A stretch of DNA of 64,000 nt from an uncultured Bacteroides sp. (GCF_963676325.1 NZ_OY781099.1:3906001-3970000); one strand, 5' to 3'; shown: positions 27,339-36,380, counted from the stretch's first letter. Numbers and translations are program-made. Notes: generated by a model from the letters alone, not told the origin.

Positions 27339-30300
27339 AATTAGCCCTTATTATGTTTCCTAACCTATCAATTTTAATCTTTATACAAACATTCTTTATC
27401 ATCTCATCAGTCCAAGCCTTTTCTGCTTTATTATTAGCACCAAGCTCTACTGTTGGAATTAATGGGTTAGCAACAAATGATGGAATAAAAAAACATTGAG
27501 AACCCGAAGATGAGATCATTTTATAAATCCGGCCTCCTAAAGAAGATGCATCATTCCAATTTATATGTTGATTTTCTATTTCATCCTGTGTAGGTAAATA
27601 GACCAAATCATTGGGAGATAATGAGAATAGCAGATTTTCTTCTTTTTCGTTTACTTCAGGTACAGAACTTAAGCCTTGTTTCTGTCTCTCAATTACAACA
27701 TTTAATGGAATTGTTTCATAACTTCTTTTGCCTTCCTGATTCTGATAAATTCCAAAGAACAGATTTGTTCCCTTTGCAGCTTCAACATATTTATTTTTAT
27801 TATTGCCAGCAGTCCCAACATTAAACTTATTGCCTATAGGTTCGCAAACCCTGACTTTAAAAATAGGTTTATGAAAAGTGCCGTCATTCAATTGAATGAT
27901 GTTTTTATTCATTTGATCAATTCCATCTGCCGAGAAAGCCAGTTCCGGATGCTCGATAACCTTGCCACCTTTTATTTCATTATAAGATTCTAAATGTCTG
28001 GAAAGTATTTTTTTTATGCCCGTATCCGAGATATTCTCAATTCTCTTTGAACTAAAGGAATCATCCAAAGCAGATCTTGAAACTGATATATTATCATCAA
28101 AATAGTACACCTCAACTTTAGATACATTTCTCCCTTCAAAATTATACTCCCGGTCTTTAAAATACTTCGTCAGTATTTTATTGTCATACTTGCCATATTG
28201 AATAATTAACTTCTTTATTGCAGCTTTCAGTTCTTTATCAACTATTGTTCCCCAATTATCTATAGCGGCAGCAAGATTTACTTTCTTCTTAAAACGAAGA
28301 GAAATCTTTCCATAAACAGTTTCTTTATGCATAGGCTTTCTTATAGCCCAGCTATCACCTTTTGTTTGCCTGCAAAGTGTTTTTTCAAACACTCCATTGC
28401 TATTTGGCACCCACTTCTGATATAAATTAACCGTTTTATTTATCACTCTCAGGTTCTGTTTAAAACTTACGATTGCAGCATCTAGCACCTCTCTGCTATC
28501 CTGTGTAAATGTGCCCCAAGGCTTATTAAATGCCCACCGATAATTTCCTTTATCATCCGGCTTCGACTTATGGCAAAGAATAGCTCTTAAATCTTTGCGT
28601 TGTGAATCTTCATTAGCATACAAGTTATTCAGATAATTAATATGGTTTCTTGAAGCACAAGCTATTACAATGGCATCCATTGCATGATGCCGATGATCTA
28701 TTCTTTTTTTATTAAAACCTTTTTGCAATAGCAAAGGCATACGGGTTTGAAACACTCGTTTACCTTCTCTGTTTATCCATTCACCATAGTCGTTTGAACC
28801 TGTCAAACGATTCATTCGTTCAAACCGGGGATAAACTATGTCATTCCATACATCATTCATTCCCCAGTCTTTCTTTAGCACTGTAGTTATTGTACCATTG
28901 CAGGATATTATATTCTTAGATACAGTTTCCTGTTCATCATTGATTCTTACTATCGCAGAAAGCAAATGCTGCACAAGGCGGCTGATATATTTACTATCGT
29001 TCATCTGCCGATTAATAAAGGAATCCGGTATCTCCTCCAACAGTAATTTTTTCATTTTACTATTGTTGCCACGATATCTGCTCTTTACAAATTCTTCGTA
29101 AGCCTGAACGGTGAATAGAGTAACATCTTTACCGAAACCTACACCTATTTTCTTTCCTCTGTTATCTCTTATATATTCATACCCAAGCTTATTATCTTTA
29201 TCCTTATTCACAGCCGATTCGCAAATCACCTTATTGCTAAATGAATCGTCAAAATAACGAGACTTTGGAATAATGTGTTCAATTTCATAGGCAGGAGTAA
29301 ACAATTTGCTCAATGGTATAATCTCTCCTGTATAAGGCGAACGGTATTTCTGTTCCAGCCAAAGCTTATACTTCAGTACTTCGTTTGAGGATGGTTGAGA
29401 CAATTTAGATATCTTCAGGATATCATCAGGAATCTCAATCCCTGAATTGAGAATATCATCTTCAAATATTTTAAGTATTTCTTGCTGTGCAGGAGAGTAT
29501 GGACGAACATTCTCGACAACTGGATCATTTTTCAATTCTGCAAGAATAGCTTTAATTCTAAGGTTCGTATTTTCATTTTCTGTCACTTTACTTGTCATAC
29601 GTTTCCTTAGATCTGCCGGATTCTTTATATCCCTGCCCAGCTCAACATGTATCTCGTCAAAGAAATGCGCTCCACCTTTGCCATAATACGTCCAAATATC
29701 TTTAACAACACGCAGTGTTTCGGTAATAACCTGTTCTACGATAGGGTTCCTCAGGGAGTGTTGCTTAAATTCAGCACGCAAATATTTTTCAATATCTTCC
29801 GGCGAATTCCATTTTAATATATCTCCGGACTCTGAATGCCTGTCATAAACCACATAACAAGCAAGCCACAGAGGCAATCCTCTGAAATGCTCTAAGCAAG
29901 TTAAATCTTTAGTTTTCTCTCTTGTTCTTGTTTTTATCTGTTCATCCCATTCACCATCAATGAGCATATTTATGCGTTTTTTTGTAAATGCATCTATATT
30001 GTCCTCACTCCAGTATTTGCCCAATCTCATCACAGAGAGCAACCTTTTTATAGCTTTAGCTGAATAAGCTCCATACTCTTTTTTGAAAGGAGGGAATTTT
30101 ATAAATTCGTCGGCAAAATTATCTGGTAAATTATTCTTTCCTGCAAAACTTGTCAGAGCTTTTAATAGTTCCTGCTTATCTTCTACAGAGTAAAGAATAT
30201 GCCAAAGCTCTTCTTCTTTTATTCTATCAAATTCGGGAACATCTATTTTACTTAGCCTATTTTTTATCATAGCATGGGTTTCATTACATGGATATACCTT

Positions 30301-31860
30301 ATCCTCCACGTAATTCCAACGATAATTCCCGGCAACCTTTCCTTTGAGTCCTAATGGCGGATATTTCAAAAAGGCTTTCTGATCAATTTCCTTTCTTTCA
30401 TTCATCCATTCAAACAAATCCACATATTCTTTTTCTGAAGAGATAAATTGCCCTGTTACATCAACATCAGTTTTTAGTTTTCCATCAACCGTTGCTTCCT
30501 TAATATATATCTTTAGATTTTGCACAAACTGCCAGAGTCTGAATTCCTGAAAAAGAGGATGAGATTTTGCAATACATTTAATTGATTCAACCTTCTCATT
30601 ACCATCTTTATCCTTATAGCGTCTGACTTCATAAGGACAATTACTAATCAACGATTTATTGCTCTTCAAAGGCCGTTGATAGAACAAAATATCATCAACA
30701 AATAAATAAGTAAAGTCTCTGTTCCTTATGCTGTCTTTATGGTTATCATTGTGAGAATACAGCTCATCTACACAGGTCGCGTACAAGTCTCTGTCTCTAA
30801 GCTCCGGATGAAATTGTTTCTGTGTATTCAGTATTAATTCAAGTTCTTTTTTATAGAACTTACGCTCTATAGTACTAATTAATTTACCTTTAATCTTTTG
30901 ATCTGGATTTGCCAGCAAAACATCATATATATACTCTCCTACTGTTTTATCTGAATGCTCAACTTCTGACTCTGTCTTTTTCTTTTTTAAAGTCCAGTCG
31001 TTCTCGTCAGGTGCCCGGAATGATCTTTTTTCCTCTCCGTATTTATTGAGCTTTACAGTACCATCAGCATTAATATCGGTAGTAACTATAAAGTCTTTTA
31101 CTTTTCCGGTCCAATCAAGAAAAACCTTACTTTGTCTACGATAAACCCAACCATTTTCCAGTATTACACTATACCAATCTCCATCCGCTTTCTTTTCATC
31201 ACCGGCAATAACATCTACCACTTTAAGAGAGTAAAATTCAACCAAATTGTTTTTATTGTCCTTTTCTTCTTCTCCTCTTAATTGATAATATCCACGCTTT
31301 TGATTAAAGTTAAGAAGAATCCATGCAAGTTCATACTTCTCAATAGGTTTTGTAAGTGCTTTTTTTCTCAAATAATAAATAGTCCAATCATACGGAAGCT
31401 GTTTACCAGAATTGGCAAATGAAGGATTATTGACCAAAAAATCAGCAATCATCTCATTAAAAGAAGATTTAAATAAGAAATCATATTTACCAGTATTATC
31501 TGATCTTAAATATGGAATTTTAGGCTCTGCATGATTTACAAATTTACCAGGATTAACATCGAAATCAATTTCATTTTCATAGTGTTTAGGCAAAAGTCCT
31601 AATATATGTAGCACACGGTGAAGTCTTTCTCTGCGCAACAGGCTTCTTTCTCTTAGTCTTCTTACGCCTCTATAGCCTGTTCTTTCGGCTGTTTGTGAAA
31701 TCGTATTTCCCTTTTCAAAATTACCTAAAACGCTTTGGTCCATTGGTATAATCCGGCTGTTTGCAGCAATAATGTGACCTTCTTTTGTTTCCTGATCATT
31801 TTCAATAAGTGCCCAGCCTATAGAATTGGTTCCTAAGTCTAATCCTAATATCTTTTTCAT
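27283..31860 (-). CDS. cas9: Type II-C Cas9 RNA-guided nuclease, large form
   Basis: 1525 residues, long for Cas9 but in keeping with large Bacteroidetes II-C proteins. RuvC-I with Asp8 (ILGLDLGTNSIGWAL), Arg-rich bridge helix (GVRRLRERSLLRRERLHRVL) near 65-85, large alpha recognition region, RuvC-II with Glu740 (IHVELGRD), HNH with His862 (YEIEHIIPKSRYFDDSFSNK), RuvC-III with Asp1062 (HRHHAMDAIVIA). About 460 residues follow for wedge and PAM interaction. All catalytic residues are present, so it should be active. No csn2 or cas4 is adjacent, and cas9-cas1-cas2 is the complete II-C set. The tracrRNA diverges from its 5' end. Confidence 0.98.
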   Translation of the reverse strand: MKKILGLDLGTNSIGWALIENDQETKEGHIIAANSRIIPMDQSVLGNFEKGNTISQTAERTGYRGVRRLRERSLLRRERLHRVLHILGLLPKHYENEIDFDVNPGKFVNHAEPKIPYLRSDNTGKYDFLFKSSFNEMIADFLVNNPSFANSGKQLPYDWTIYYLRKKALTKPIEKYELAWILLNFNQKRGYYQLRGEEEKDNKNNLVEFYSLKVVDVIAGDEKKADGDWYSVILENGWVYRRQSKVFLDWTGKVKDFIVTTDINADGTVKLNKYGEEKRSFRAPDENDWTLKKKKTESEVEHSDKTVGEYIYDVLLANPDQKIKGKLISTIERKFYKKELELILNTQKQFHPELRDRDLYATCVDELYSHNDNHKDSIRNRDFTYLFVDDILFYQRPLKSNKSLISNCPYEVRRYKDKDGNEKVESIKCIAKSHPLFQEFRLWQFVQNLKIYIKEATVDGKLKTDVDVTGQFISSEKEYVDLFEWMNERKEIDQKAFLKYPPLGLKGKVAGNYRWNYVEDKVYPCNETHAMIKNRLSKIDVPEFDRIKEEELWHILYSVEDKQELLKALTSFAGKNNLPDNFADEFIKFPPFKKEYGAYSAKAIKRLLSVMRLGKYWSEDNIDAFTKKRINMLIDGEWDEQIKTRTREKTKDLTCLEHFRGLPLWLACYVVYDRHSESGDILKWNSPEDIEKYLRAEFKQHSLRNPIVEQVITETLRVVKDIWTYYGKGGAHFFDEIHVELGRDIKNPADLRKRMTSKVTENENTNLRIKAILAELKNDPVVENVRPYSPAQQEILKIFEDDILNSGIEIPDDILKISKLSQPSSNEVLKYKLWLEQKYRSPYTGEIIPLSKLFTPAYEIEHIIPKSRYFDDSFSNKVICESAVNKDKDNKLGYEYIRDNRGKKIGVGFGKDVTLFTVQAYEEFVKSRYRGNNSKMKKLLLEEIPDSFINRQMNDSKYISRLVQHLLSAIVRINDEQETVSKNIISCNGTITTVLKKDWGMNDVWNDIVYPRFERMNRLTGSNDYGEWINREGKRVFQTRMPLLLQKGFNKKRIDHRHHAMDAIVIACASRNHINYLNNLYANEDSQRKDLRAILCHKSKPDDKGNYRWAFNKPWGTFTQDSREVLDAAIVSFKQNLRVINKTVNLYQKWVPNSNGVFEKTLCRQTKGDSWAIRKPMHKETVYGKISLRFKKKVNLAAAIDNWGTIVDKELKAAIKKLIIQYGKYDNKILTKYFKDREYNFEGRNVSKVEVYYFDDNISVSRSALDDSFSSKRIENISDTGIKKILSRHLESYNEIKGGKVIEHPELAFSADGIDQMNKNIIQLNDGTFHKPIFKVRVCEPIGNKFNVGTAGNNKNKYVEAAKGTNLFFGIYQNQEGKRSYETIPLNVVIERQKQGLSSVPEVNEKEENLLFSLSPNDLVYLPTQDEIENQHINWNDASSLGGRIYKMISSSGSQCFFIPSFVANPLIPTVELGANNKAEKAWTDEMIKNVCIKIKIDRLGNIIRANYDKENIILWQPSVLELKQ

Positions 31861-31909
31861 TTCATAGCATTTTTATATTTAAGACTTAAAGATAAAAATT
31901 ATTTATCAC

Positions 31910-31931
31910 ATATAAAAATATAATCATAAAA
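31910..31931. repeat. 22-bp direct repeat, copy 1, upstream of the tracrRNA promoter
   Basis: A 22-bp sequence beginning ATATAAAAATATAATC is identical to 32411-32432. Copy 1 ends 25 bp before the -7 box of the tracrRNA promoter. Confidence 0.85.
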
Positions 31932-31934
31932 GAA

Positions 31935-31964
31935 TTGCATTTACAAATTTATTATTTATATTTG
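31935..31964 (+). promoter_or_regulatory. Promoter of the tracrRNA
   Basis: TTG at 31935-31937, 19 bp, TATATTTG at 31957-31964: perfect Bacteroidetes promoter. The expected start is about 31970. Confidence 0.85.
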
Positions 31965-31970
31965 CAGTAC

Positions 31971-32045
31971 AATTTTGAAGCAATTCACAATAAGGATTAT
32001 TCCGTTGTGAAAACATTTTAGGCGGGGCAACTCGCCTTTTTCTTT
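31971..32045 (+). ncRNA. tracrRNA of the type II-C system
   Basis: The anti-repeat at 31968-31990 (ACAATTTTGAAGCAATTCAC) is complementary to the first 24 bases of the repeat with one deletion and one mismatch. It is followed by TAAGGATTATTCCG, the usual tracrRNA post-duplex (nexus) layout, then GTTGTGAAAAC and a terminator stem GGCGGG/CTCGCC capped by a GCAA tetraloop with a T-tract (32021-32045). About 75 nt, transcribed divergently from cas9. It should pair with crRNA repeats, recruit RNase III and scaffold Cas9. The 5' end is inferred from the promoter. Confidence 0.9.
32021..32045 (+). terminator. tracrRNA terminator hairpin
   Basis: 6-bp stem GGCGGG/CTCGCC (one G-T pair), GNRA-type loop GCAA, then TTTTTCTTTTT. 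Confidence 0.88.
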
Positions 32046-32410
32046 TTATACGAAATCATAAAGAAGAATTACGTATATACTAAGACCCGTGATCCCATGT
32101 ATTTATATTATTACTAACGGTCCCCTTTACATTTTTCTGTAGTATCGTTTTTATTTGCTATTCATTAATAAATCTATCAATGGCATATTCAAATAATAAT
32201 TAATGCAACCTTACCTGAAAATCCAAACTCCAATAATTCTCCAACCAAACCTCAATAAATAAAATCCATTGGCGAATGGATAAAAATTATTCTAGAATAA
32301 TTTTTTATTGAAAAAGCATTTATTAATCTGCCTGAAACATGCAGTATCAAAGATATTAGCTTTGTATTTTCAATTCTGTTACAGGTAATCTATGTCATAC
32401 TCAAAATAAA

Positions 32411-32432
32411 ATATAAAAATATAATCATAAAA
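32411..32432. repeat. 22-bp direct repeat, copy 2, upstream of the DUF4248-like gene promoter
   Basis: Identical to 31910-31931 and in a similar position, 27 bp before the -7 box at 32460. Confidence 0.85.
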
Positions 32433-32459
32433 AGTATCTATATATTAAGTTAATTTATA

Positions 32460-32467
32460 TATATTTG
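32460..32467 (+). promoter_or_regulatory. -7 element of the DUF4248-like gene
   Basis: TATATTTG fits TAnnTTTG and lies 63 bp before the ATG at 32531. No clear TTG at -33; the 22-bp repeat is just upstream. The remainder of the 32046-32410 gap is AT-rich and shows no gene or strong structure. Confidence 0.6.
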
Positions 32468-32530
32468 CACCGCTAGATAATTTAATCAAGCATTAAAAAT
32501 AGTATAAACAAATAAAAACTTAAACGATCA

Positions 32531-32797
32531 ATGAATAACATAAAAAAACAAGTCCCTGATTCAATGGCCGGATGTATTAAAGTGGCCGACATAGCAAATA
32601 TCTATTTCCCGCAATATTCTAAAACGGAAACAGCTAAAAAGAAATTCCGCATTATGATAAGAAAATCTAAAGCGCTGTATAACAAATTAATGGAGAAGGG
32701 ATATAACGAAGAATCAGAACATCTCACCCCTATACAAAAAGATTTAGTATTCAGCTTCTGGGGAGAACCTCAAAGGTACGTCATAATAAAGAAGTAG
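32531..32797 (+). CDS. DUF4248-like small protein
   Basis: 88 residues, basic. The pattern CIKVADIANIYFPQYSKTETAKKKFRIMIRKSKALYNKLMEKG...LTPIQKDLVFSFWGEP resembles Bacteroides DUF4248 proteins (R-x-Y-x-K-x-E-L-A-x-L-Y-x-P ... LTPxQVxxIxxxLGEP), also encoded at 35417-35638. DUF4248 has no established function; its compact helical, basic nature would suit DNA or protein binding (inference). It shares a 22-bp upstream element with the tracrRNA promoter. Next terminator-like hairpin at 32919. Confidence 0.65.
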   Translation: MNNIKKQVPDSMAGCIKVADIANIYFPQYSKTETAKKKFRIMIRKSKALYNKLMEKGYNEESEHLTPIQKDLVFSFWGEPQRYVIIKK

Positions 32798-32876
32798 GCT
32801 GAATACATAAAAACAACGTATAGTTATTTCAATTCATATCCATATACTTTTCTATCAAAATAAAACAAATTAAACG

Positions 32877-32896
32877 GTTTATAATTTATTATAAAC
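32877..32896. promoter_or_regulatory. Perfect palindrome, possible operator
   Basis: GTTTATAAT-TT-ATTATAAAC, 9-bp arms, in the non-coding stretch between the DUF4248-like gene and the helicase-loader-like gene. A dimeric regulator site is possible. Confidence 0.4.
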
Positions 32897-32918
32897 TATA
32901 ATTTAAATATCATTTCTT

Positions 32919-32950
32919 AGGTGCGCATCCCTGTGCACCTTTCTTTTTTC
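32919..32950 (+). terminator. Intrinsic terminator
   Basis: AGGTGCGCA...TGTGCACCT stem-loop followed by TTCTTTTTT, 122 bp after the DUF4248-like gene. The rest of the 32798-33239 gap shows only the palindrome before it and the promoter after it. Confidence 0.7.
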
Positions 32951-33151
32951 CACATCACACAACAATCTGTTTCACAAACACATACACCTACAAAGAGTGT
33001 GCACAATGGTGTGCTTAGTTATTGTAGTCAAATTTCATATAAAGAATGAATCTATAATTGTTTTAAAGCTGAGTCTATATCCGCATATCTAAATTCATTA
33101 AAATACCATTTTTCCCTTAAAATGATTTGTTTCCATGAAACGCCACAAATA

Positions 33152-33183
33152 TTTGGAGGGTATCAATCTGCCAATTACTTTTG
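33152..33183 (+). promoter_or_regulatory. Promoter of the loader-like/dnaB operon
   Basis: TTTG at 33152-33155, 20 bp, TACTTTTG at 33176-33183, 56 bp before the ATG at 33240. Confidence 0.8.
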
Positions 33184-33239
33184 TCGGCGATAGAAATATA
33201 TGGATATAAATTAATTACTAATCAATTTTTTAATAAATC

Positions 33240-33872
33240 ATGGAAAACAGTCAGGAATTACCTGTTGACATTCTTGCAAAAGGATACATTCTTATGCCGA
33301 AAACATTGTTCATTCACACCTTTAGCCGACTGGAAAAGCAATGCAGTTATATCAGTGCTTTCCTTACAGTTCTGGCTAAGGTAAACTATAAGGACTGTGA
33401 GCTTAACATCAACGGAAACGTCATAGTTTGTCACAAAGGTGAATCAATCATATCTCTCCGAACATGGGCGAAACATTTCGGATGGAAATTAGGCAAAACA
33501 AGATGTTTTTTCGACAAACTAGAGAAAACAGGATTCATAAAAATAATACACACAAAATATGGTATAAACATCATCAGGGTGATTAACTATGAAATATGGA
33601 CCAACAGCCGGGTAGAAGAGAAAATGAAACAGAAAACCAAAAGTGAGGAGCTGTTTGAGCTGTTCTGGAACCAGTATCACGAGATAACTCAAACACCAAA
33701 AAGAGAGATTGGTGCAGCCCGGAAAGCATGGAATAAACTAACCGAGAAGGAACGAAATATAGCAGTAAAAAGCATCTACGCCTACTACATGTCACTGGAA
33801 AGTACAAAGTACATAAAGCGGGCACACAGCTACATAAGCGACAAATCTTTTCTTAACGAGGATATTTATTAA
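33240..33872 (+). CDS. Winged-helix replication protein, probable helicase loader/organiser
   Basis: 210 residues. Residues about 10-110 look like a winged-helix domain (AFLTVLAKVNYKDCEL, ESIISLRTWAKHFGWKLGKTRCFFDKLEKTGFIKI). A second domain near 140-205 has FELFWNQYHEITQTPKREIGAARKAWNKLTEKERNIAVKSIYAYY, a pattern common at the C-terminus of phage and plasmid replication-organiser proteins. It lies 23 bp upstream of a dnaB-type helicase gene under a shared promoter, which supports a helicase-loading role. That role is inference from domain layout and context. Confidence 0.65.
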   Translation: MENSQELPVDILAKGYILMPKTLFIHTFSRLEKQCSYISAFLTVLAKVNYKDCELNINGNVIVCHKGESIISLRTWAKHFGWKLGKTRCFFDKLEKTGFIKIIHTKYGINIIRVINYEIWTNSRVEEKMKQKTKSEELFELFWNQYHEITQTPKREIGAARKAWNKLTEKERNIAVKSIYAYYMSLESTKYIKRAHSYISDKSFLNEDIY

Positions 33873-33895
33873 TTTTTATATTACTATATTACCAC

Positions 33896-35278
33896 ATGGA
33901 GAAACATATTAACATGCCGTTTGCTCTCGATTATGAAACGGCGGTACTGGGTGCCTGTCTTCTTGAAACGAAAGCTATGCCACTGGCTATAAAATTCTTA
34001 AGAGCGGAAATGTTTTACGATGACAGGCACCAGAAGATATTTTCTGCGCTGGAGTGTATGTTCAACGAGGGGCGAAGTATCGACATTATCACCGTAACGG
34101 AGGAGCTGAAGCGACGCGGGGAGCTGGAAAAGGTGGGCGGACCGTTTTTCATTGTACAGCTGAGCAGCGAGGTGGCAAGCTCGGCTCACCTGGAAACACA
34201 CGCCCTAACGCTGAAGGATTATTACATCCGCAGGGAACTAATAAAGGGCCAGAGCAAGATGCTGGCCATGGCGGTAGACATGACGGTGTACACCGAGGAT
34301 GCTATTGCTGCCACGCAGGAGATGCTGGACAATCTGAACAAGGATGCGGCATGGAACAACTCGCTGCGCGACATGGAGACGCTGATGAGCGACACCATTG
34401 AGCTGGCGGAGGAAAGACGTGAGAAACAGGAGGAGGGCGTAACGGGTATTCCTACGGGGCTCACCGATCTGGACGTGCTCACGTCGGGATGGCAGAAGGG
34501 TGAGGCGGTCGTGATCGCCGCCCGCCCGGCTATGGGAAAAACAATGGTTTCGCTGCATCTGGCAAAGGCAGCGGCTAAGGCGGGGCACAATGTGTTGTTT
34601 TGCAGCATCGAGATGCAGGGCGAAAGGCTGGGCGACCGCCTTATCTTGCTGGAGAGTGACGTCAATGCGCACCGCTGGCGAAGTGGTCAGACTGCCCCGG
34701 ATGAGTGGATCGACGGGCAAAACACGGCTCGCGAACTGGCTAAGCTGCCCATGATGATTGATGATAATCCGTCAATGAGTATGGACTATATCCGCGCCGA
34801 AGCCCGTATGTTGAAAAGCAAGGGTAAGTGTGACATGATTATTATTGATTACCTGCAGCTTAGTGACATGAAGAGCAACGACCGTGCGCTGCGCAACCGC
34901 GAGCAGGAGGTGGCTATTGCCACACGCAAGGCGAAGTTGATGGCTAAGGAGATGGACTGTCCGGTGATATTGCTCAGCCAGCTGAACCGTGACTCGGAAA
35001 CACGACCAGGCAAACGTCCGCAGTTGTCGGATTTGCGCGAGAGTGGCGCCATTGAGCAGGATGCCGACCTGGTATTGTTGCTTTACCGTCCTGCACTGGC
35101 AGGTCTTGCCACCGACAAGGAAAGCGGGTATCCTACGGACGGACTGGGTATCATCATCGCCGCCAAGCATCGTAACGGCGAAACGGGCAATGTTTACTTC
35201 TCGCACAACAAGAGTATGACAAAAATAACAGACTACACACCGCCCATGGACTGGTTGATGAATCAAAAAACAAACTAA
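33896..35278 (+). CDS. Replicative DNA helicase DnaB family (accessory copy)
   Basis: 460 residues. N-terminal DnaB primase-interaction domain (ALDYETAVLGACLLETKAMPLAIKFL... IDIITVTEELKRRGELEKVGG) and C-terminal RecA-like helicase with Walker A ARPAMGKT, Walker B MIIIDYLQL, the ILLSQLNRD sensor and LRESGAIEQDADLVLLLYR. It is hexameric 5'-3' unwinding machinery. Coding sequence is visibly richer in G+C than the adjacent genes, suggesting separate ancestry. Located with a loader-like protein and DUF4248/HU genes rather than with rplI, it is probably an accessory, mobile-type copy. Followed by a strong terminator. Confidence 0.93.
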   Translation: MEKHINMPFALDYETAVLGACLLETKAMPLAIKFLRAEMFYDDRHQKIFSALECMFNEGRSIDIITVTEELKRRGELEKVGGPFFIVQLSSEVASSAHLETHALTLKDYYIRRELIKGQSKMLAMAVDMTVYTEDAIAATQEMLDNLNKDAAWNNSLRDMETLMSDTIELAEERREKQEEGVTGIPTGLTDLDVLTSGWQKGEAVVIAARPAMGKTMVSLHLAKAAAKAGHNVLFCSIEMQGERLGDRLILLESDVNAHRWRSGQTAPDEWIDGQNTARELAKLPMMIDDNPSMSMDYIRAEARMLKSKGKCDMIIIDYLQLSDMKSNDRALRNREQEVAIATRKAKLMAKEMDCPVILLSQLNRDSETRPGKRPQLSDLRESGAIEQDADLVLLLYRPALAGLATDKESGYPTDGLGIIIAAKHRNGETGNVYFSHNKSMTKITDYTPPMDWLMNQKTN

Positions 35279-35371
35279 ATATTACTTTCAGGTGTAACAT
35301 TTTACATTTATTTTTAACTAGTTAATCATTAAACAATTACAGCTTAACAGCCAAATTTCCCTAACCAACCA

Positions 35372-35402
35372 GCAAGAGAGGCTTATGCCTCTCTTGTTTC
35401 TT
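35372..35402 (+). terminator. Terminator after the dnaB-type gene
   Basis: GCAAGAGAGGC/GCCTCTCTTG stem with TTAT loop followed by TTTCTTT. It separates the converging DUF4248 gene. Confidence 0.85.
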
Positions 35403-35416
35403 TCCCCCATACACCT

Positions 35417-35638
35417 TTACGGCTCCCCCAAATGTTCCACAATTACCTTCACCTGCTTTGGTGTGTAAATGCGGCTGCGATGATTATATTCCAGCACGGT
35501 GAGCTGAGTGGCAAGGGTCTTGTTTCCGGTTATCCACCTAGCAAGTGTGCGCAATGCTGCCGGAATAGTCATGCAAGGGTTGTAAAGATGAGCCAGTTCG
35601 GCTTTTGTATACGTTCGGATTCTGAAATCTTCTTCCAT
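35417..35638 (-). CDS. DUF4248 family protein
   Basis: 73 residues with the diagnostic pattern FRIRTYTKAELAHLYNPCMT, ALRTLARWI and the terminal YTPKQVKVIVEHLGEP of DUF4248. The family is restricted to Bacteroidales, usually beside HU-like DNA-binding and capsule or replication genes; function unknown. It runs opposite to the dnaB-type gene, ending 15 bp from its terminator. Upstream (35639-35866) lies the HU gene promoter in the other direction. Confidence 0.88.
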   Translation of the reverse strand: MEEDFRIRTYTKAELAHLYNPCMTIPAALRTLARWITGNKTLATQLTVLEYNHRSRIYTPKQVKVIVEHLGEP

Positions 35639-35774
35639 TTCTATCTCTTTTATTCGTTTTTCATTACCGTAAAGTTAATGAAAAACAAGCTATTTTCAAA
35701 GAATAAAAGGCTATATAATCACTTCTAATTGTAACTAATTCACTCAAATTAAACTGAATGCACTTAGCTGTTCT

Positions 35775-35800
35775 GGCGCATGCGCCGATGCCTATCTTTG
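35775..35800 (+). promoter_or_regulatory. HU-gene promoter with an internal palindrome
   Basis: TATCTTTG (35793-35800) is a perfect -7 box. The 12-bp palindrome GGCGCATGCGCC (35775-35786) occupies the spacer between -33 and -7, a location where a bound dimer would block RNA polymerase. Confidence 0.7.
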
Positions 35801-35866
35801 TAATGTTAACAAAAGGGATAAGAGCTCTGCCCACACACAGTATTAACCATTAAAAACAAAAAGAAA

Positions 35867-36298
35867 ATGAGTGTAAAGTATTCAGTTGTAATGAGAAAAA
35901 ATCCGTCGAGAATCACAGAACCAGGTAAGTATTACGCGCATGCACAGGCATACGGTGACTTGGATTTCGATTCGCTTTGCGAGGACGTAAACAGTAGATG
36001 TACGGTAACCAGAGCAGACCTTGCCGCAGTGATTGAGAGTGTGCTCGACTCGATGAAGCAAGCCTTGGCAAAAGGTCAGATTGTGCGCCTGGGCAACTTT
36101 GGAAGTTTCCAGATTGGGCTGAGCAGCAAGGGAGCTGAAAAAGAGGATGAGTATAACTCGTCATTTATTCGCGGAACAAGAATCGCCTTTCGTCCGGGTA
36201 AATTGCTTATCAATATGCAAAAAACGCTCTCTTATTCGCAAGTGGCCAAGCTTCCGGTGAAAGCCAAGGCAACCACTACTCCAGGCACAGGGGTTTAG
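35867..36298 (+). CDS. HU-like DNA-binding protein with extended tail
   Basis: 143 residues. After a Bacteroides-type N-terminal segment (VKYSVVMRKNPSRITEPGKYYAHAQAYGDLDFDSLCEDVNSRC) comes the HU/IHF core: TRADLAAVIESVLDSMKQALAKGQIVRLGNFGSFQIGLSSKG, then the DNA-wrapping arm segment and RGTRIAFRPGKLLINMQKTL. The Ala/Thr-rich C-terminal tail is disordered. These HU-domain proteins are common next to DUF4248 genes in Bacteroidales. It probably bends DNA or organises a local nucleoprotein complex. A palindrome in its promoter suggests regulation. Confidence 0.9.
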   Translation: MSVKYSVVMRKNPSRITEPGKYYAHAQAYGDLDFDSLCEDVNSRCTVTRADLAAVIESVLDSMKQALAKGQIVRLGNFGSFQIGLSSKGAEKEDEYNSSFIRGTRIAFRPGKLLINMQKTLSYSQVAKLPVKAKATTTPGTGV

Positions 36299-36313
36299 TA
36301 ACAACCTTGTCTT

Positions 36314-36347
36314 TGAAAGCGTTCCGGCCATGTCCGGATCGCTTTCA
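36314..36347. other. Stem-loop after the HU-like gene
   Basis: TGAAAGCG/CGCTTTCA outer stem with CCGG/CCGG inner pairing. No T-tract follows, so it may be an RNA-stability element rather than a terminator. Confidence 0.5.
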
Positions 36348-36380
36348 CCTAACCTATTAATCAATTAAAAAAAGAAAGAA

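Noticed and set aside
31887..31894. TATCTTTA upstream of cas9 as its promoter
   Set aside because: Last base differs from the consensus and there is no -33 element, so it is too weak to list.
34222..35266. Several long minus-strand ORFs opposite the dnaB-type gene
   Set aside because: The gene is GC-richer, so stop-free antisense frames are expected; none resembles a protein family.
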